DNA of 64,000 nucleotides from Caloramator sp. mosi_1 (GCF_028622835.1 NZ_CP117677.1:1446001-1510000); one strand, 5' to 3'; shown: positions 1 to 11,091, counted from the stretch's first letter. Numbers and translations are program-made. Notes: a model not told the origin generated them from the letters alone.

Positions 1-522
1 TTGAGAGCTTGGAACACGCACTAAAAGAGGAGCAAAGATATATGCAGAGGTTGTAGGCTATGGTGCAACCTGTGATGCGTATCATATTACAGCACCAGTT
101 GAAACAGGTGAAGGTGCAGCCTGTGCTATGGATATGGCAATAAAAGAGGCAGAAATTGATGTGACCTGTGTAGATTATATTAATGCCCACGGAACAAGTA
201 CACCTTATAATGATAAGATTGAGACAACAGCAATTAAGAGACTTTTAAGGAGCACGCCTATAAGGTAGCTGTTAATTCAACAAAATCAATGATAGGGCAT
301 CTTCTTGGTGCAGCTGGTGCAGTTGAGGCGATAGTATGCGTAAAATCTATTCAGGAGGATTTTGTACATCCGACTATAAATTTAAACGTTAAGGATGAAG
401 ACTGTGACTTAGACTATGTACCAAATACGGGACGCAGTATGAGGGTAAATTATGCTCTATCCAACTCTTTAGGTTTTGGTGGACATAATGCCAGCATATT
501 ATTAAAGAAATGGGAAGGTTGA
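1..522 (+). CDS. fabF: 3-oxoacyl-ACP synthase II (FabF), C-terminal part
   Basis: Condensing enzyme of fatty-acid elongation, joining malonyl-ACP to acyl-ACP in the cytoplasm. Only the C-terminal half lies in the window. The corrected reading contains [15 protein letters not shown] with the first active-site His, then [15 protein letters not shown] with the conserved Lys and second active-site His, and ends in [14 protein letters not shown], as in this family. The catalytic Cys would lie upstream of the window. The frame breaks around positions 10-25 (one extra G and one missing A fit) and near 250 (one missing T). It is followed closely by accB, so it belongs to the acetyl-CoA carboxylase/fatty-acid cluster. 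Confidence 0.93.
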
Positions 523-526
523 TATT

Positions 527-990
527 ATGGATACAAAAACTTCAGGAACTTATTGAATGTGTAAGCAATTCAAATTTAACATATTTTGAGGTTGAAGAGA
601 GCGGTATAAAAATAATAATGAAAAAGAATGTGAAGGTGTTGTAATAAAGGAAGTTCCAAGATTTGAAAAGGCAATTTCAGCAGACAAAGTTGAAGAAAAA
701 TCCTATGAAAAAACAGAGAAGGCAACAATACAGGAAATTAGGGATGAGATAGTTGTAAAATCACCTATGGTTGGTACCTTCTATAGTGCACCATCACCAG
801 AATCAGAAGCCTTTGTTAAAGTAGGCCAAAGGGTAAAAAAGGAGATATACTCTGTATAATTGAGGCTATGAAGATAATGAATGAAATCGAAGCAGAGATT
901 GATGGTATAGTTGCGGCGGTTTGTGTTCAAAATGGCGAGATGGTAGAATACGGTCAAGCACTCTTTAGAATTCAAAAGGAAGGTGAATGA
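527..990 (+). CDS. accB: Biotin carboxyl carrier protein of acetyl-CoA carboxylase
   Basis: Carries biotin between the carboxylase and carboxyltransferase halves of acetyl-CoA carboxylase. The C-terminal biotinyl domain is clear: the [14 protein letters not shown] strand, then [12 protein letters not shown] with the biotinylated Lys of the MKI/MKM motif, then [18 protein letters not shown]. The N-terminal 60-70 residues are the usual variable linker. The ATG at 527 lies just after the fabF stop. The frame breaks near 540, 625 and 830, each repaired by one base in a short run (A or G). The stop overlaps the presumed GTG start region of fabZ. Confidence 0.92.
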
Positions 991-991
991 T

Positions 992-1412
992 GTGCTAACA
1001 ATTAATGATATAAAAAAATAATTCCACATAGATACCCTTTTTGCTTGTGGATAGAGTGGATGAACTTGAGGCAGGAAAAAGGGCAGTTGGATATAAAAAT
1101 GTTACGTTTAATGAGTATTTTTTTCAAGGGCATTTTGAACAAGAACCTGTAATGCCAGGAGTTTTAATAATTGAAGCACTTGCTCAGGTTGGTGCTATAG
1201 CAGTTTTATCCCACGAGGATTATAAGGGTAAGATGGCATACTTTGGTGGAATTAACAATGCAAAGTTTAGAAGAAAGGTAGTTCCTGGGGATGTTTTAAG
1301 ACTTGAAGTAGAGATGGTTAAACTAAAGTCAAGGGCAGGAGTTGGAAGAGCTATTGCCTACGTTGGTGATGAGATTGCCTGTGAAGCAGAGATTATGTTT
1401 ATTACAGCATAG
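992..1412 (+). CDS. fabZ: 3-hydroxyacyl-ACP dehydratase FabZ
   Basis: Dehydrates 3-hydroxyacyl-ACP in fatty-acid elongation. The corrected N-terminus reads [20 protein letters not shown], containing the FabZ catalytic-His motif HRYPFLLVD. Further on come [22 protein letters not shown] with the active-site Glu and the hot-dog helix. Length near 140 aa is normal. I place the start at GTG 992, two bases after the accB stop, because the family's conserved N-terminus begins there. Two single-base losses (A near 1018, T near 1040) break the frame. It sits between accB and accC, a common Clostridia order. Confidence 0.92.
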
Positions 1413-1426
1413 GCTGGAGGTTAATT

Positions 1427-2766
1427 ATGAAAAGGATACTTGTTGCAAATAGAGGTGAAATAGCTGTTAGAATAATAAGGGCTTGTAGAGAATTAGGAAT
1501 TGAGACGATTGCTGTATATTCTGAGGCAGATACTAATTGTCTACACGCACATCTTGCAGACCACGCAATATGTATTGGTCCAGCTAAATCGAAGGACAGC
1601 TATTTAAATATGCAAAACATATTAACAGCAGCTTTAATGACTGGATGTGAAGCAATACACCCAGGTTATGGTTTTTATCTGAAAACAGTAGATTTTCAAA
1701 GATGTGTGAAGAGTGTGGTATTAAATTTATAGGACCATCTCCTGAATCAATATCTCTTATGGGAAATAAATCAGTTGCAAAGGAAACAATGAAGGCTGCT
1801 GGAGTTCCTGTAGTTCCAGGTTCAGACGGTGCTGTAAAATCATTAGACGAGGGATTTAGGATTGCTAAAAAATAGGCTTCCCCGTTATGATAAAGGCCTC
1901 TGCTGGAGGTGGAGGTAGAGGAATGAGACTTGTTTTTAAAGAGGAGGATTTTGCACAAAACTTTACCTCAGCAAAACAAGAAGCAGAGGCTGCCTTTTCA
2001 GATGGAAGTTTATATATTAGAAAAATATATAGAAAAACCAAGACATATTGAGTTTCAAATACTTGCGGATGAGTATGGTAATGTGGTTCATTTAGGAGAA
2101 AGAGACTGTTCTATTCAAAGAAGAAATCAAAAGGTTATAGAGGAGGCACCAAGTTCTCTTTTAAGTGATGCTTTAAGAAAAAGTATGGGAGAGGCTGCAA
2201 TATCTGCGGCAAAGGCTGTGAATTATAAAAATGCAGGAACAATTGAGTTTCTCTTAGATATGTATGGAAATTTTTATTTTATGGAGATGAATACAAGAAT
2301 ACAGGTTGAGCATCCTGTTACAGAGCTTGTAACGGGTATAGATTTAATAAAGGAACAAATTAAAATAGCAATGGGAGAAAGACTGAGGTTTTCACAGGAT
2401 GACATAAAAATAAAGGGACACGCCATAGAGTGTAGAATTAATGCTGAAAATCCAGATAAAAATTTTATGCCATCACCTGGCGAAATAAAGAGATTGATAG
2501 TTCCATCTGGTTTTGGAGTGAGGTTTGATAGCCATATTTATCAGGGATATAAGATACCACCCCATTATGATTCAATGATAGGTAAACTAATTGTTTATGG
2601 GGAAACAAGGCAAGAGGCTATAAGTAGGATGAATAGAGCATTATATGAACTAATAATTGATGGGATTGATACAAATATAGAATTTCTAAGTAAAATAATA
2701 AATCATAGAGACTTTATAGAAGGAAACTATGATACATCCTTTATTAAGAAAAATTTTAATATTTAG
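1427..2766 (+). CDS. accC: Biotin carboxylase of acetyl-CoA carboxylase
   Basis: ATP-grasp enzyme that carboxylates AccB-bound biotin with bicarbonate. It opens with [20 protein letters not shown], the standard biotin-carboxylase start, and continues with the glycine-rich ATP lid [35 protein letters not shown] and [13 protein letters not shown] with the catalytic Arg region, then the C-terminal domain. About 447 aa, the normal length. A good Shine-Dalgarno (ggagg) precedes the ATG. The frame is broken near 1672 (one T short in GYGFLSEN) and near 1872 (one A short in AKKIGFP). accD follows after 10 bases. Confidence 0.95.
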
Positions 2767-2776
2767 GGGTGACAGT

Positions 2777-3621
2777 ATGATTGACAATATGTTTGATAGA
2801 AAAAAGAGATTTTTATGATAATGTATCTGTAAAAATAGATATACCTGATGGATTATGGATAAAATGTGATAGATGTAAAAGATTATATATAAGGATGATT
2901 TAGTTTCATCCCTTTATGTATGCACAAGTTGTGGATATCATTTTAGAATTACTGCACCCCAAAGAATAGAGATGCTCTGTGATGAAGGAAGTTTTGAAGA
3001 AATTGATAGGGATCTTGTAGGAGAGGATCCTTTAAACTTTCCAGGGTATCAGGAAAAGTTAAATAAAATTAGAGAAGAAACAGGATTGAAGGAAGCTGTC
3101 ATAACTGGATTTGGTAAAATAGAGGGAATAGAAGTAGCACTTGGAGTTATGGATAATAGATTCTTGATGGGCAGTATGGGATATGCTGTTGGAGAGAAAA
3201 TAACAAGGCTTGTATATAAGTCAATCGAAAAAGAACTCCCCTTATTATATTTACAACATCAGGTGGAGCAAGAATGCAGGAGGGAATTGTATCCCTAATG
3301 CAGATGGCAAAAACCAGTGCTGCACTTGCAAGACACAACAAAGAGGGACTTTTATACATATCCTACTTAACAGATCCTACAACAGGAGGAGTTTCTGCCA
3401 GCTTTGCAATGCTGGGAGATATTATACTTGCAGAACCAGGTGCCTTAATTGGTTTTGCTGGTCCAAGAGTTATAGAGCAAACTATAAGACAGAGGCTTCC
3501 AGAAGGGTTTCAGACAGCAGAATTCTTACTGAAACACGGATTTGTTGATAGGGTTGTAGATAGAAGGGATATGAGAAATATGATAAACAGCTTATTAAAA
3601 ATGCACTTGGGGGTGAGGTAA
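2777..3621 (+). CDS. accD: Acetyl-CoA carboxylase carboxyltransferase subunit beta
   Basis: The beta subunit pairs with AccA to move the carboxyl group from biotin to acetyl-CoA. The N-terminal four-Cys zinc ribbon is visible as CDRC then CTSC. The crotonase-type core follows, with [11 protein letters not shown], the oxyanion-hole region and [15 protein letters not shown]. The end LLKMHLGVR resembles other Clostridia AccD tails. The frame breaks near 2810, 2883 and 3225-3245, each by a single missing base. The stop shares one base with the accA ATG, so the two are probably translationally coupled. Confidence 0.94.
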
Positions 3622-4505
3622 TGTCTATATTAGAATTAGATAAAAGATAGAGGAGCTGGAGGTTAAAATAGAGGAACTAAGAAAGATTTCAACTGAAAAT
3701 AATATTGACTTAACAAGTGAAATAGAAAAATGGAAATGAAGCTCCTTGAACTTAGAAATGATTTGTCAGGTAAACTTACCCCTTGGGATAGAGTTGTCTT
3801 AGCAAGAATGAATGACAGACCCACAAGCCTTGATTATATAGAAATGATATTTGATGAGTTTATTGAATTGCACGGAGATAGATTATATGGAGATGATCCA
3901 GCAATTGTTGGAGGAATTGCTACATTAAATGGAATACCCGTTACGGTAATTGGAGAACAAAAGGGCAGAAATACAAAGGAAAATCTCTATAGGAACTTTG
4001 GAATGCCTCACCCTGAAGGATACAGAAAGGCCCTTAGGCTTATGAAACAGGCACAAAAGTTTAAAAGACCTATTATAACATTTATAGATACTCCAGGTGC
4101 CTACTGTGGAATAGGTGCAGAGGAAAGAGGACAGGCAGAAGCTATAGCAAGAAACTTAATGGAGATGTCTACTATAGATACACTAAAGATTGCAATAGTT
4201 ATAGGAGAAGGCTCAAGTGGAGGCGCCCTTGCAATATCTGTAGCTGATGAAATTTGGATGCTTGAAAATGCTGTCTATTCTATTTTATCTCCTGAAGGTT
4301 TTGCAAGTATTCTTTGGAAGGATGCATCACGAGCTAAGGAGGCTGCTGATGTTATGAAGATGACAGCCTATGATTTAAAGGAACTTGGAATTATAAGCAG
4401 GATAATAAAGGAACCAGTAGGGGAGCCCACAAAGCACCTCAATTGGTGGCAGAGGAGATAAAGAAGAATTTAATAGAAGTGTTAAAAAATAGGTCGCATT
4501 TGTGA
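3621..4505 (+). CDS. accA: Acetyl-CoA carboxylase carboxyltransferase subunit alpha
   Basis: Alpha partner of AccD. The N-terminal coiled region ([18 protein letters not shown]) is followed by the family core: [20 protein letters not shown], the HGDRLYGDD motif, [36 protein letters not shown] and [12 protein letters not shown] break near 3645 (one A short) separates the start from the long reading frame. A second near 4422 (one G short in VGGAHKAP) makes the uncorrected protein stop at 4461. Corrected, the protein runs into the terminator stem and ends around 4491-4505. It is the last gene of the cluster. Confidence 0.94.
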
Positions 4506-4513
4506 CCTATTTT
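4486..4513 (+). terminator. Rho-independent terminator after accA
   Basis: A 10-bp perfect stem (aaaataggtc / gacctatttt) with an 8-base loop, ending in T residues. It closes the fab/acc operon. Confidence 0.85.
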
Positions 4514-4533
4514 AATTTAAATATGAATTATTA

Positions 4534-4562
4534 TAGACAAGTTGTAAAAATATTCGTATAAT
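4534..4562 (+). promoter_or_regulatory. Promoter of the LacI-family gene
   Basis: TAGACA (-35), 17-base spacer and TATAAT (-10), a near-consensus sigma-A promoter about 30 bases before the regulator start. No clear palindromic operator overlaps it, so autoregulation is not evident. Confidence 0.7.
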
Positions 4563-4593
4563 GGAGTTGATTAAATAAGATAGGGTGATGTTT

Positions 4594-5606
4594 ATGCCAG
4601 TAACTATAAATGATGTTGCTAAAGAGGCAGGGGTATCTATTACAACAGTCTCGAGAGTTATAAATGGGAATTATCCTGTAAAGCAAGAAACAAGACAAAG
4701 GGTTGAGGAGGCAATAAAGAAACTAAATTTTCAACCTAATCTAATTGCAAGAAGTCTTGTCTGTAGAAAAACAAATAGTGTAGGTATTGTTATACCGAGT
4801 ATAACGAATATGTATTTTACAGAGGTTGTAGATGGTATAGAAAAATATGCCAGAACCAATGGTTACGATATCTTTTTAAATATTACAAATGGAGAAGCAA
4901 AGGCAGAAATAAATGCAGTAAATAAATTTATAGAAAGATATGTAGATGGAATAATAGTTGTAGACCCACAGACAGAAAATATACTTTCAGGCTTTTATAA
5001 TGAAATAGTAAATACAGTTCCTGTAGTTTTTGTAAATGGATATCATCAGGAGATAGATTTAAGTTTTGTTATAAGTAATGAGGAAAACGGCTTTAAAAAT
5101 GCCCTAAAACATCTGAATAAGACAGGGCATAAGAATATAATATTTGTTAGAGGTGAAAGCAGCTATTCTTATGATTTAAAGGAAAATATATACAAAAATT
5201 TATTAAAAATATTGAAAGTAGAGAATACATTTTAACAGTTAATGGTGGAAATAGTATTGAAGTTGTTGAAAATACTAAAAAATCAATACTACGCTTAAAC
5301 AGTGAAATAAAAATAGGAAAGGATTTTACTGCACTTATTGCCTGCAACGACCTTATGGCAACAGGTGCCTTAAATGCCTGCCTCGAACTTGGGATTAAGG
5401 TGCCAGATGAATTTTCTATAATTGGATTTGATAATATCATTCTATCCCAAATGACAACTCCAAAGCTGACAACAGTTGATCAAAATATGAAAAAGCTTGG
5501 TGAAAAGTCAGCAGAAATGCTGTTTAGTTATATAGAATCGGGATACGAAGCTGATAAGGTACTAATTAATACAAAACTAATTCTTAGGGAAAGTTGTAAG
5601 GTATAA
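4594..5606 (+). CDS. LacI-family transcription regulator of galactoside genes
   Basis: DNA-binding repressor with a LacI helix-turn-helix at residues 1-25 (TINDVAKEAGVSITTVSRVI), the hinge helix PNLIARSL, and a periplasmic-binding-protein-like effector domain (VGIVIPSITNMYF, ACNDLMATGAL, IGFDNI, PKLTTVDQ). About 338 aa, normal for the family. ATG 4594 is preferred over nearby upstream starts because agggtg lies 7 bases before it and the protein then begins MPVTINDVAK. One missing A near 5195 breaks the frame. The gene precedes the galactosidases, and palindromes suited to a LacI-type protein lie at 5699 and 10071, so it probably controls them. The effector (galactose, lactose or other) is unknown. 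Confidence 0.9.
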
Positions 5607-5648
5607 AGGTCTCAAAATTAGGTAAAAACGCCTAATTTTGAGACCTTT
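5605..5648 (+). terminator. Terminator after the LacI-family gene
   Basis: An 18-bp perfect stem (aaaggtctcaaaattagg and its complement) with an 8-base loop, overlapping the stop codon. The T tract is short and interrupted. Confidence 0.8.
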
Positions 5649-5664
5649 GTTGCGATTAAATTGA

Positions 5665-5693
5665 TGGACAATTTAGAAAAATTATTTTATAAT
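5665..5693 (+). promoter_or_regulatory. Promoter of the beta-galactosidase gene
   Basis: TGGACA, 17-base spacer, TATAAT. The operator-like palindrome at 5699 starts 6 bases after the -10 box, so a bound repressor would cover the transcription start. Confidence 0.75.
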
Positions 5694-5698
5694 AGAAT

Positions 5699-5713
5699 TG
5701 AAAACGTTTTCTA
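5699..5713 (+). promoter_or_regulatory. LacI-type operator 1
   Basis: TGAAAACGTTTTCTA contains the perfect palindrome GAAAACGTTTTC with a central CG, as preferred by LacI/GalR repressors. It overlaps the expected +1 of the GH42 promoter. Assignment to the neighbouring regulator is an inference from position and symmetry. Confidence 0.72.
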
Positions 5714-5727
5714 AAGGGGTGTGTATA

Positions 5728-7670
5728 ATGAAAAGCTTTTGGAGTTGACTACTATCCAGAACACTGGCCTATTGAATTAATGGACCAGGACATTGATAGA
5801 ATGGTAGATATGGGGGTTGAAGTAGTTAGGATTGGAGAGTTTGCTTGGCATATAATGGAGAAAGAAGAAGGACAATATGATTTTTCCTTCTTTGATATGG
5901 TTATAGAAAAGCTTAAACAAAGAGGAATAAAGGTTATATTTGGAACTCCAACTGCAACTCCTCCAGCTTGGCTTATAGATAAATACCCAGATATACTTCA
6001 AAGGGATGAAAATTTAATGCCAAGGAGCTTTGGTGGGAGAAGAATATATTGCTATAATAGCAAAATATATAGGGAATATACAAAAAGATAGTTACAGAGC
6101 TTGTAGACCACTATAAGAATGAGGATTCTATAATAGCTTGGCAGATAGATAATGAATTTGGACACGAAGGTAGTGATTTATGTTTCTGTGATACTTGTAA
6201 AAATAGTTTTAGAGAATATTTAAAGGAGAGGTACGAAACAATAGATAATCTTAATAGAACTTGGGGGACAGTTTTTGGAGTCAGACCTATAATAGCTTTG
6301 AAGAAATTCCACTCCCACTTAAGACAATAACATATCACAATCCTTCAATGCTGCTTGATTATAAAAGGTTTATGTCAAAGTCAATAACTGAATATGCAAA
6401 GCTTCAGGTAGAGATTATAAGAGGTATATTAGGTGATAAGGCTGTAATTACAACCAACATAGCAGGTGGATATTTTGATAAAAATTTTGACCATAATGAA
6501 ATGACAAAACTTATGGATGTTGCATCCTATGATAATTATCCCGTATGGGGAGGGTTAAAAGAACCAATAACTCCAGCAAATATTGCAATGGATTTAGATT
6601 TTATAAGGGGACTTAAGAGAAAAAACTTTTGGATTGTGGAAGAACTTATGGGAGCACAAGGACACACTATAATAGGTTATCTTCCAAGACCTAACCAAGC
6701 AAAGATGTGGGCATATCAGGCAGTAGCTCACGGGGCACAATCTGTACTGTTCTTTAGATATAGAACAGCAACCTTTGGAACCGAGGAGTTTTGTTTAGGC
6801 ATAATTGATCAAGACAATAGAGAGGGAAGAAAATTTAGAGAGGTTAAGGAGTTCTTTGAAGATGCAAAGAAGCATAAAGAATTACTTCAGAGTCCAATAA
6901 AATCTGAAATAGCCTTTTTATATGATTATGAAAATATATGGGCTTGGAAGATTCAGCCTCAGAGTACTGCTTTTAATTATAAAGATGAAATGTTAAAGCT
7001 ATACACCGCCTTCTATAGACATAATGTTCATATTGATGTTATTGATTCAAAGGAGGACTTTAGTAATTACAGGGTGGTTGTACTACCTGTTATGATGATA
7101 ATTGATGAAGAACTAAAAATAAAGCTTGAGGAATTTGCTAAAAAGGGTGGTACTATAATTTTTACATATAGAACTTCTATAAAGGATAGAAACAATAATC
7201 TTTATCTTGGTAAGACAATGCCCTGCAATTTAGCAGAGCTTACAGGAATTGAGATTGAGGAAATAGAATCATTACAGGAAGGTCAATTTGCCTATGCAGA
7301 CGGTAAGTTTGGAAAAACGAAATGCAAAGTTATGAGAGAAATGATAAATGTTAAAGAGGCTGAGGCTCTTTACAAATATGAAGACAAATTCTATAACCAA
7401 AAGGCGTGTATAACATTAAATAGGTTTGGAGAAGGAAAGGTATATTACATTGGAACTTCTGCTGATGAAGAAGTTTTATTAAAAATAGCAGAGGAAATTA
7501 TAATGAAAAATAATATTGAACACTATAATACACCCTACGGCGTTGAGGTTTATACAAGGTATTTAAATGGCAAAAAGTATGTGTTTGTTATGAATCATAC
7601 AGAGGAGGAAAAGGAAGTTTTAGGAGTAAAACTTATGCCTTATGATAGTAAGATTATAGAGGTGAAATAG
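5728..7670 (+). CDS. Beta-galactosidase, glycoside hydrolase family 42
   Basis: Hydrolyses terminal beta-galactose residues. No signal peptide is seen, so it is probably cytoplasmic. The corrected N-terminus MKKLFGVDYYPEHWP and VVRIGEFAWHIMEKEEGQYDF are GH42 hallmarks. The acid/base Glu is in AWQIDNEFG, followed by a Cys-rich CFCDTCKNSFREYL segment of the metal-site type seen in GH42. The presumed nucleophile Glu is in IVEELMG. A trimerisation-like domain and a small beta C-domain follow. About 648 aa, near the family norm. The frame breaks near 5733-5740 (two short runs), 6088 and 6270. The next gene starts at the stop codon. Confidence 0.93.
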
Positions 7671-9748
7671 ATGGGGGTAAAAAATATAAAGATTATATTG
7701 GGCTTTATACTAAATCTATGCAATATGTGTTTAAAATCGAGGAGGATTTTATAAGACACGTTTATTTTGGAGAAAAAATACCATTAGAGGATTTTAAATT
7801 AGAGGAGATAAGGGAGGTCTCCTCTAATGATTCAATATATGATGTAGCTATGGAGGAGTTGTCTTATCACGGAAAGCTAAGGTTTAAAGAAACCTGTCTT
7901 AAGGCTGAGTTTGAAGATGGAACAAGAGACCTTGTTTTAAAGTTTAAGGATGTTAAAGTAGAGGATGATTATGTTGAAGTTGCACTTCAAGATGAACATT
8001 ATAAAGTAGAAGTAAAACTTAAATATATTGTTTATGAAGAAGAGGATTTGTTTGCAAGATGTGTTGAAGTTATAAATTTTGGTGAAGAAAGGGTAAGATT
8101 TGAAAAGTTATTCTCCTTTGAACTCAATTTAGATGGATTAGGATATTACATAAACAATGTAGGGGTCATTGGGGTAAAGAAGGTGTAAAATTTAGACAAC
8201 CTATAAACTATAGTAAGGTTGTACTTGAGAGTAGAAAGGGTAATACAGGTCATAACAACAATCCATATTTTATTATAGAAAAAAATGCAGAGGAGGATAG
8301 GGGAGAAGTTTATTTTGGTGCATTAGAATATAGTGGAAACTTTAAAATAGTTGCAGAGGGTATGCCCTATGGTTACACAAGGATATTAGTTGGGGTTAAT
8401 GATTTTGATACTTCGATAACATTAGAAAAGGGTGAGTTATTCCTTTCGCCTACTGTTTATTTTGGATATACAAAAATGGCTTTGGGGATATGTCAAGACG
8501 AATGCACAGTTTTATTAGAAGTAAAATAATGCCTGAAAATTTTAATAAGAAACTAAGACCGGTTTTATACAACTCTTGGGAGGCGACTTTATTTGATGTT
8601 AAGTGTAATGAACAGATTGAACTTGCAAAGAGTGCAAAAGAACTGGGGTGTGAACTTTTTGTTGTAGATGATGGGTGGTTTGGAGAGAGAAATAGTGATA
8701 GTGCAGGTCTTGGTGATTGGTATGTTAATAAAAATAAATTTCCACAGGGCTTAAAACCTTTGATTGATGAGGTAAAAGCTTTGGGGATGAATTTTGGAAT
8801 ATGGGTTGAGCCTGAGATGGTAAATCCAGATAGTAACCTTTATAGAAATCATCCTGAGTGGGTATATCGTTTTAATAATAGAGAATGCACCACAGCAAGA
8901 AACCAACTTGTGTTAAATATGACACTAAAGGAAGTTCAGGAGTATGTATATGGTGTATTAGATGAACTATTAAGTAATAATGATATAAACTTTATAAAAT
9001 GGGATATGAATAGGCCCTTTTCAGAGGCAGGAGCCATAAATCTAAAAGACAGAAGAAGCATTTGGATAAAGCATACAGAGGCAGTTTTTGATATAGTCAG
9101 GAGGCTAAGAGAAAAGCATCCTAATGTTCATTTCGAAGCCTGTGCCTCTGGAGGCGGAAGAGTTGATTTAGGTTCTATAAGATATTTTGACCAATACTGG
9201 ACAAGTGATAATACCGATGCCTTTGATAGGCTTAAAATACAAGAATCCTATAGTCTAATTTATCCTACACTTGCAATGAGGGCTTGGGTAACGGATTGTC
9301 CTAACTTTTTAACCAACAGAACAATTCCTTTAAAATTTAGATTCCATTGTGCTATGATGGGTACTTTAGGGATTGGAGGCAATATAAATAAGTGGACTGA
9401 TGAAGAAAAGAGAATAGCAAGGGATTTAGTAGAAGAATATAAAAAGATAAGGCATATAGTACAATTTGGAGATATACATAGACTAACCTCTATAGAAAAG
9501 GAAGAAATACATTCAGTTCAGTATGTTTTAGGGGATGAGTCGGTAGTATTTACTTTTTACCAAGGCAAAACTATTCAAAATCTAAGTTTAAAGTTAAGTT
9601 AAGGGGATTAGAGGAGGATAAAAGCTATAGGATAATTACAGAAGGAAAAGAGGAGTTTAAGTCTGGTGCATATTTAATGAATTATGGGTTAGAGTTAGAA
9701 CTTAAGGGAGATTATGCTTCAAGTATCACACATATAAAAGGTAAATAA
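7671..9748 (+). CDS. Alpha-galactosidase, glycoside hydrolase family 36
   Basis: Cleaves alpha-1,6-galactosides such as raffinose or melibiose. An N-terminal beta-sandwich is followed by the catalytic barrel with NSWEATLFDV, VVDDGWFGER, WVEPEMVNPDS, the nucleophile motif FIKWDMNR and the acid/base region QYWTSDNTDAFDRL. These fit GH36 well. About 693 aa, slightly short of the usual 720-740. No signal peptide is seen. The frame breaks near 7690, 8160-8187, 8480 and 9585. The ATG lies directly after the beta-galactosidase stop, implying co-transcription. Together the two enzymes would release galactose from both anomeric linkages. Confidence 0.93.
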
Positions 9749-9772
9749 TTAAAGTTTAGTTATAATATAATT

Positions 9773-9977
9773 AGCCCCTTGAAGGATTTTTGGCTTTTTT
9801 ACGGCTTAATCAAGTCTAAGATTTTCTTTGTTTGAAGATGTCCTACCCTTGCGATGCCCTTCTCCTTAAGGGTCGCTGGGCTCAGCACATCGTGTGCCAA
9901 ATTATGGGCTTTTCAAAGCCTAAAGATACGACTTGCTAAAGCTTATGAAAAGCCAATCGTAATCCTTTCAAGGGGCT
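9773..9977. repeat. ~205-bp structured element A with terminal inverted repeats
   Basis: Fills most of the gap between the alpha-galactosidase and galT. Ends are AGCCCCTTGAAGGATT and, at the other end, its near-exact reverse complement with one extra base. Inside are hairpins at 9851-9876 (GCGA/TCGC with CCCTT/AAGGG), 9885-9897 (GCACA/TGTGC), 9907-9920 (GGCTTT/AAAGCC) and 9941-9953 (GCTT/AAGC). Element B at 46215 is a diverged relative of the same size. It could be a MITE-like mobile repeat, a structured RNA, or both. No coding potential was seen. The first arm could also help stop transcription from the upstream gene. Confidence 0.7.
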
Positions 9978-10060
9978 ATTTTGAAGCCTGAGTATTTTTA
10001 TTGGTAGCAACAATTATCAAATATTTTGAAAATTTGTGTTTATTTTTTGTGATGTTGTTG

Positions 10061-10066
10061 TATAAT
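10061..10066 (+). promoter_or_regulatory. -10 box of the galT promoter
   Basis: TATAAT, preceded by no obvious -35 hexamer at standard spacing. It lies 5 bases before the operator-like palindrome and 37 bases before the galT start. Confidence 0.5.
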
Positions 10067-10070
10067 GAAT

Positions 10071-10088
10071 ATAGAAAAGGTTTTCTAT
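10071..10088 (+). promoter_or_regulatory. LacI-type operator 2 before galT
   Basis: ATAGAAAA-GG-TTTTCTAT, an 8+8 perfect inverted repeat around a central GG, just after the -10 box. It shares the GAAAA..TTTTC core with operator 1, but the centre is GG instead of CG. It probably lets the same regulator control galT-galK-mutarotase-galE. Confidence 0.65.
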
Positions 10089-10102
10089 AAGGAGGAATGG
10101 TT

Positions 10103-11089
10103 ATGGCAGAATTAAGATGGAACCCACTTTTAAAAACTTGGACTATGGTAGCTTCAAATAGACAGCAAAGACCTAATATGCCAAAGGATTGGTGTCCCTT
10201 CTGTCCAGGTTCGGGCAGGGTACCTGACAATTATGATGTATTTAAATATGACAATGATTTTCCAGCACTAACTCAAACACCAGGTGAACCTGATGTTGAA
10301 GGAAATGAATTATATAAAGTTGCTCAAAACTATGGAAAGTGTGAAGTCATTCTTTATTCACCAGAACATACTAAAACACTACCTGAACTTGAAGTTTCTC
10401 ATATATATAAACTTGTTAATCTTTGGACACAAAGATTTGAGGAGTTATCAAAGGATGAAAGGATAAAATATATTTTTGAATTTGAAAATAGAGGAGAAGA
10501 AGTTGGAGTTACAATGCCCCATCCCCACGGTCAAATATATGGGTATTCCTTTGTTCCACTTAAGGTAAAGGTTGAATTAGATTCTTGTAGAGAATATTAT
10601 GAAGAGAATAAAGAATGTATGATTTGTAGGATGAACAGAGAAGAAAAGGATTTTGAAAAGAGAATTATATATGAAAACGAAGGTTTTATTGCATATATAC
10701 CATTTTTTACAGATTACCCCTACGGAGTTTTCATTGTAAGTAAATCCCACAAGGGAAACTTTACTGAGTTTACAGATAAGGAAAGATGGGATTTAGCAGA
10801 CATTTTAAAGAAGGTAACAGGTGCCTTTGATACACTTTTTGATAGGTTATTCCCTTATATGATGTGTATACACCAAACACCTGTAAATAGTAAAGAGTAT
10901 GAAAATAGCAAAGACTATTATCACTTTCATATAGAGTTTTATCCACCTCTTAGGGATGCAAATAGAATAAAATATTATGCATCCTCTGAAATGGGGGCTT
11001 GGGCTGCCTGCAATACCCTTTCAGTTGAACAAACATCAGAACAATTAAGACAGGCATTAAGAAAATTTTTAGATAAGATAGGGGGATAA
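10103..11089 (+). CDS. galT: Galactose-1-phosphate uridylyltransferase
   Basis: Leloir-pathway enzyme exchanging galactose-1-phosphate with UDP-glucose. Intact 328-aa frame. It shows CPFCPGSGRVPDN (a zinc-type Cys pair), the active-site motif HPHGQIYGY, a second CMIC pair, and the C-terminal HQTPVNSKEY and HFHIEFYPPLRD segments. ATG 10103 is chosen because aggagg lies 7 bases before it. The upstream ATG at 10097 would be almost on top of the Shine-Dalgarno. It is first in an operon starting after operator 2, and galK begins 3 bases after the stop. Confidence 0.96.
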   Translation: MAELRWNPLLKTWTMVASNRQQRPNMPKDWCPFCPGSGRVPDNYDVFKYDNDFPALTQTPGEPDVEGNELYKVAQNYGKCEVILYSPEHTKTLPELEVSHIYKLVNLWTQRFEELSKDERIKYIFEFENRGEEVGVTMPHPHGQIYGYSFVPLKVKVELDSCREYYEENKECMICRMNREEKDFEKRIIYENEGFIAYIPFFTDYPYGVFIVSKSHKGNFTEFTDKERWDLADILKKVTGAFDTLFDRLFPYMMCIHQTPVNSKEYENSKDYYHFHIEFYPPLRDANRIKYYASSEMGAWAACNTLSVEQTSEQLRQALRKFLDKIGG

Positions 11090-11091
11090 TT

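Noticed and set aside
3210..3548. Second plus-strand frame inside accD
   Set aside because: It overlaps the conserved carboxyltransferase core in another frame and has no recognisable domain.
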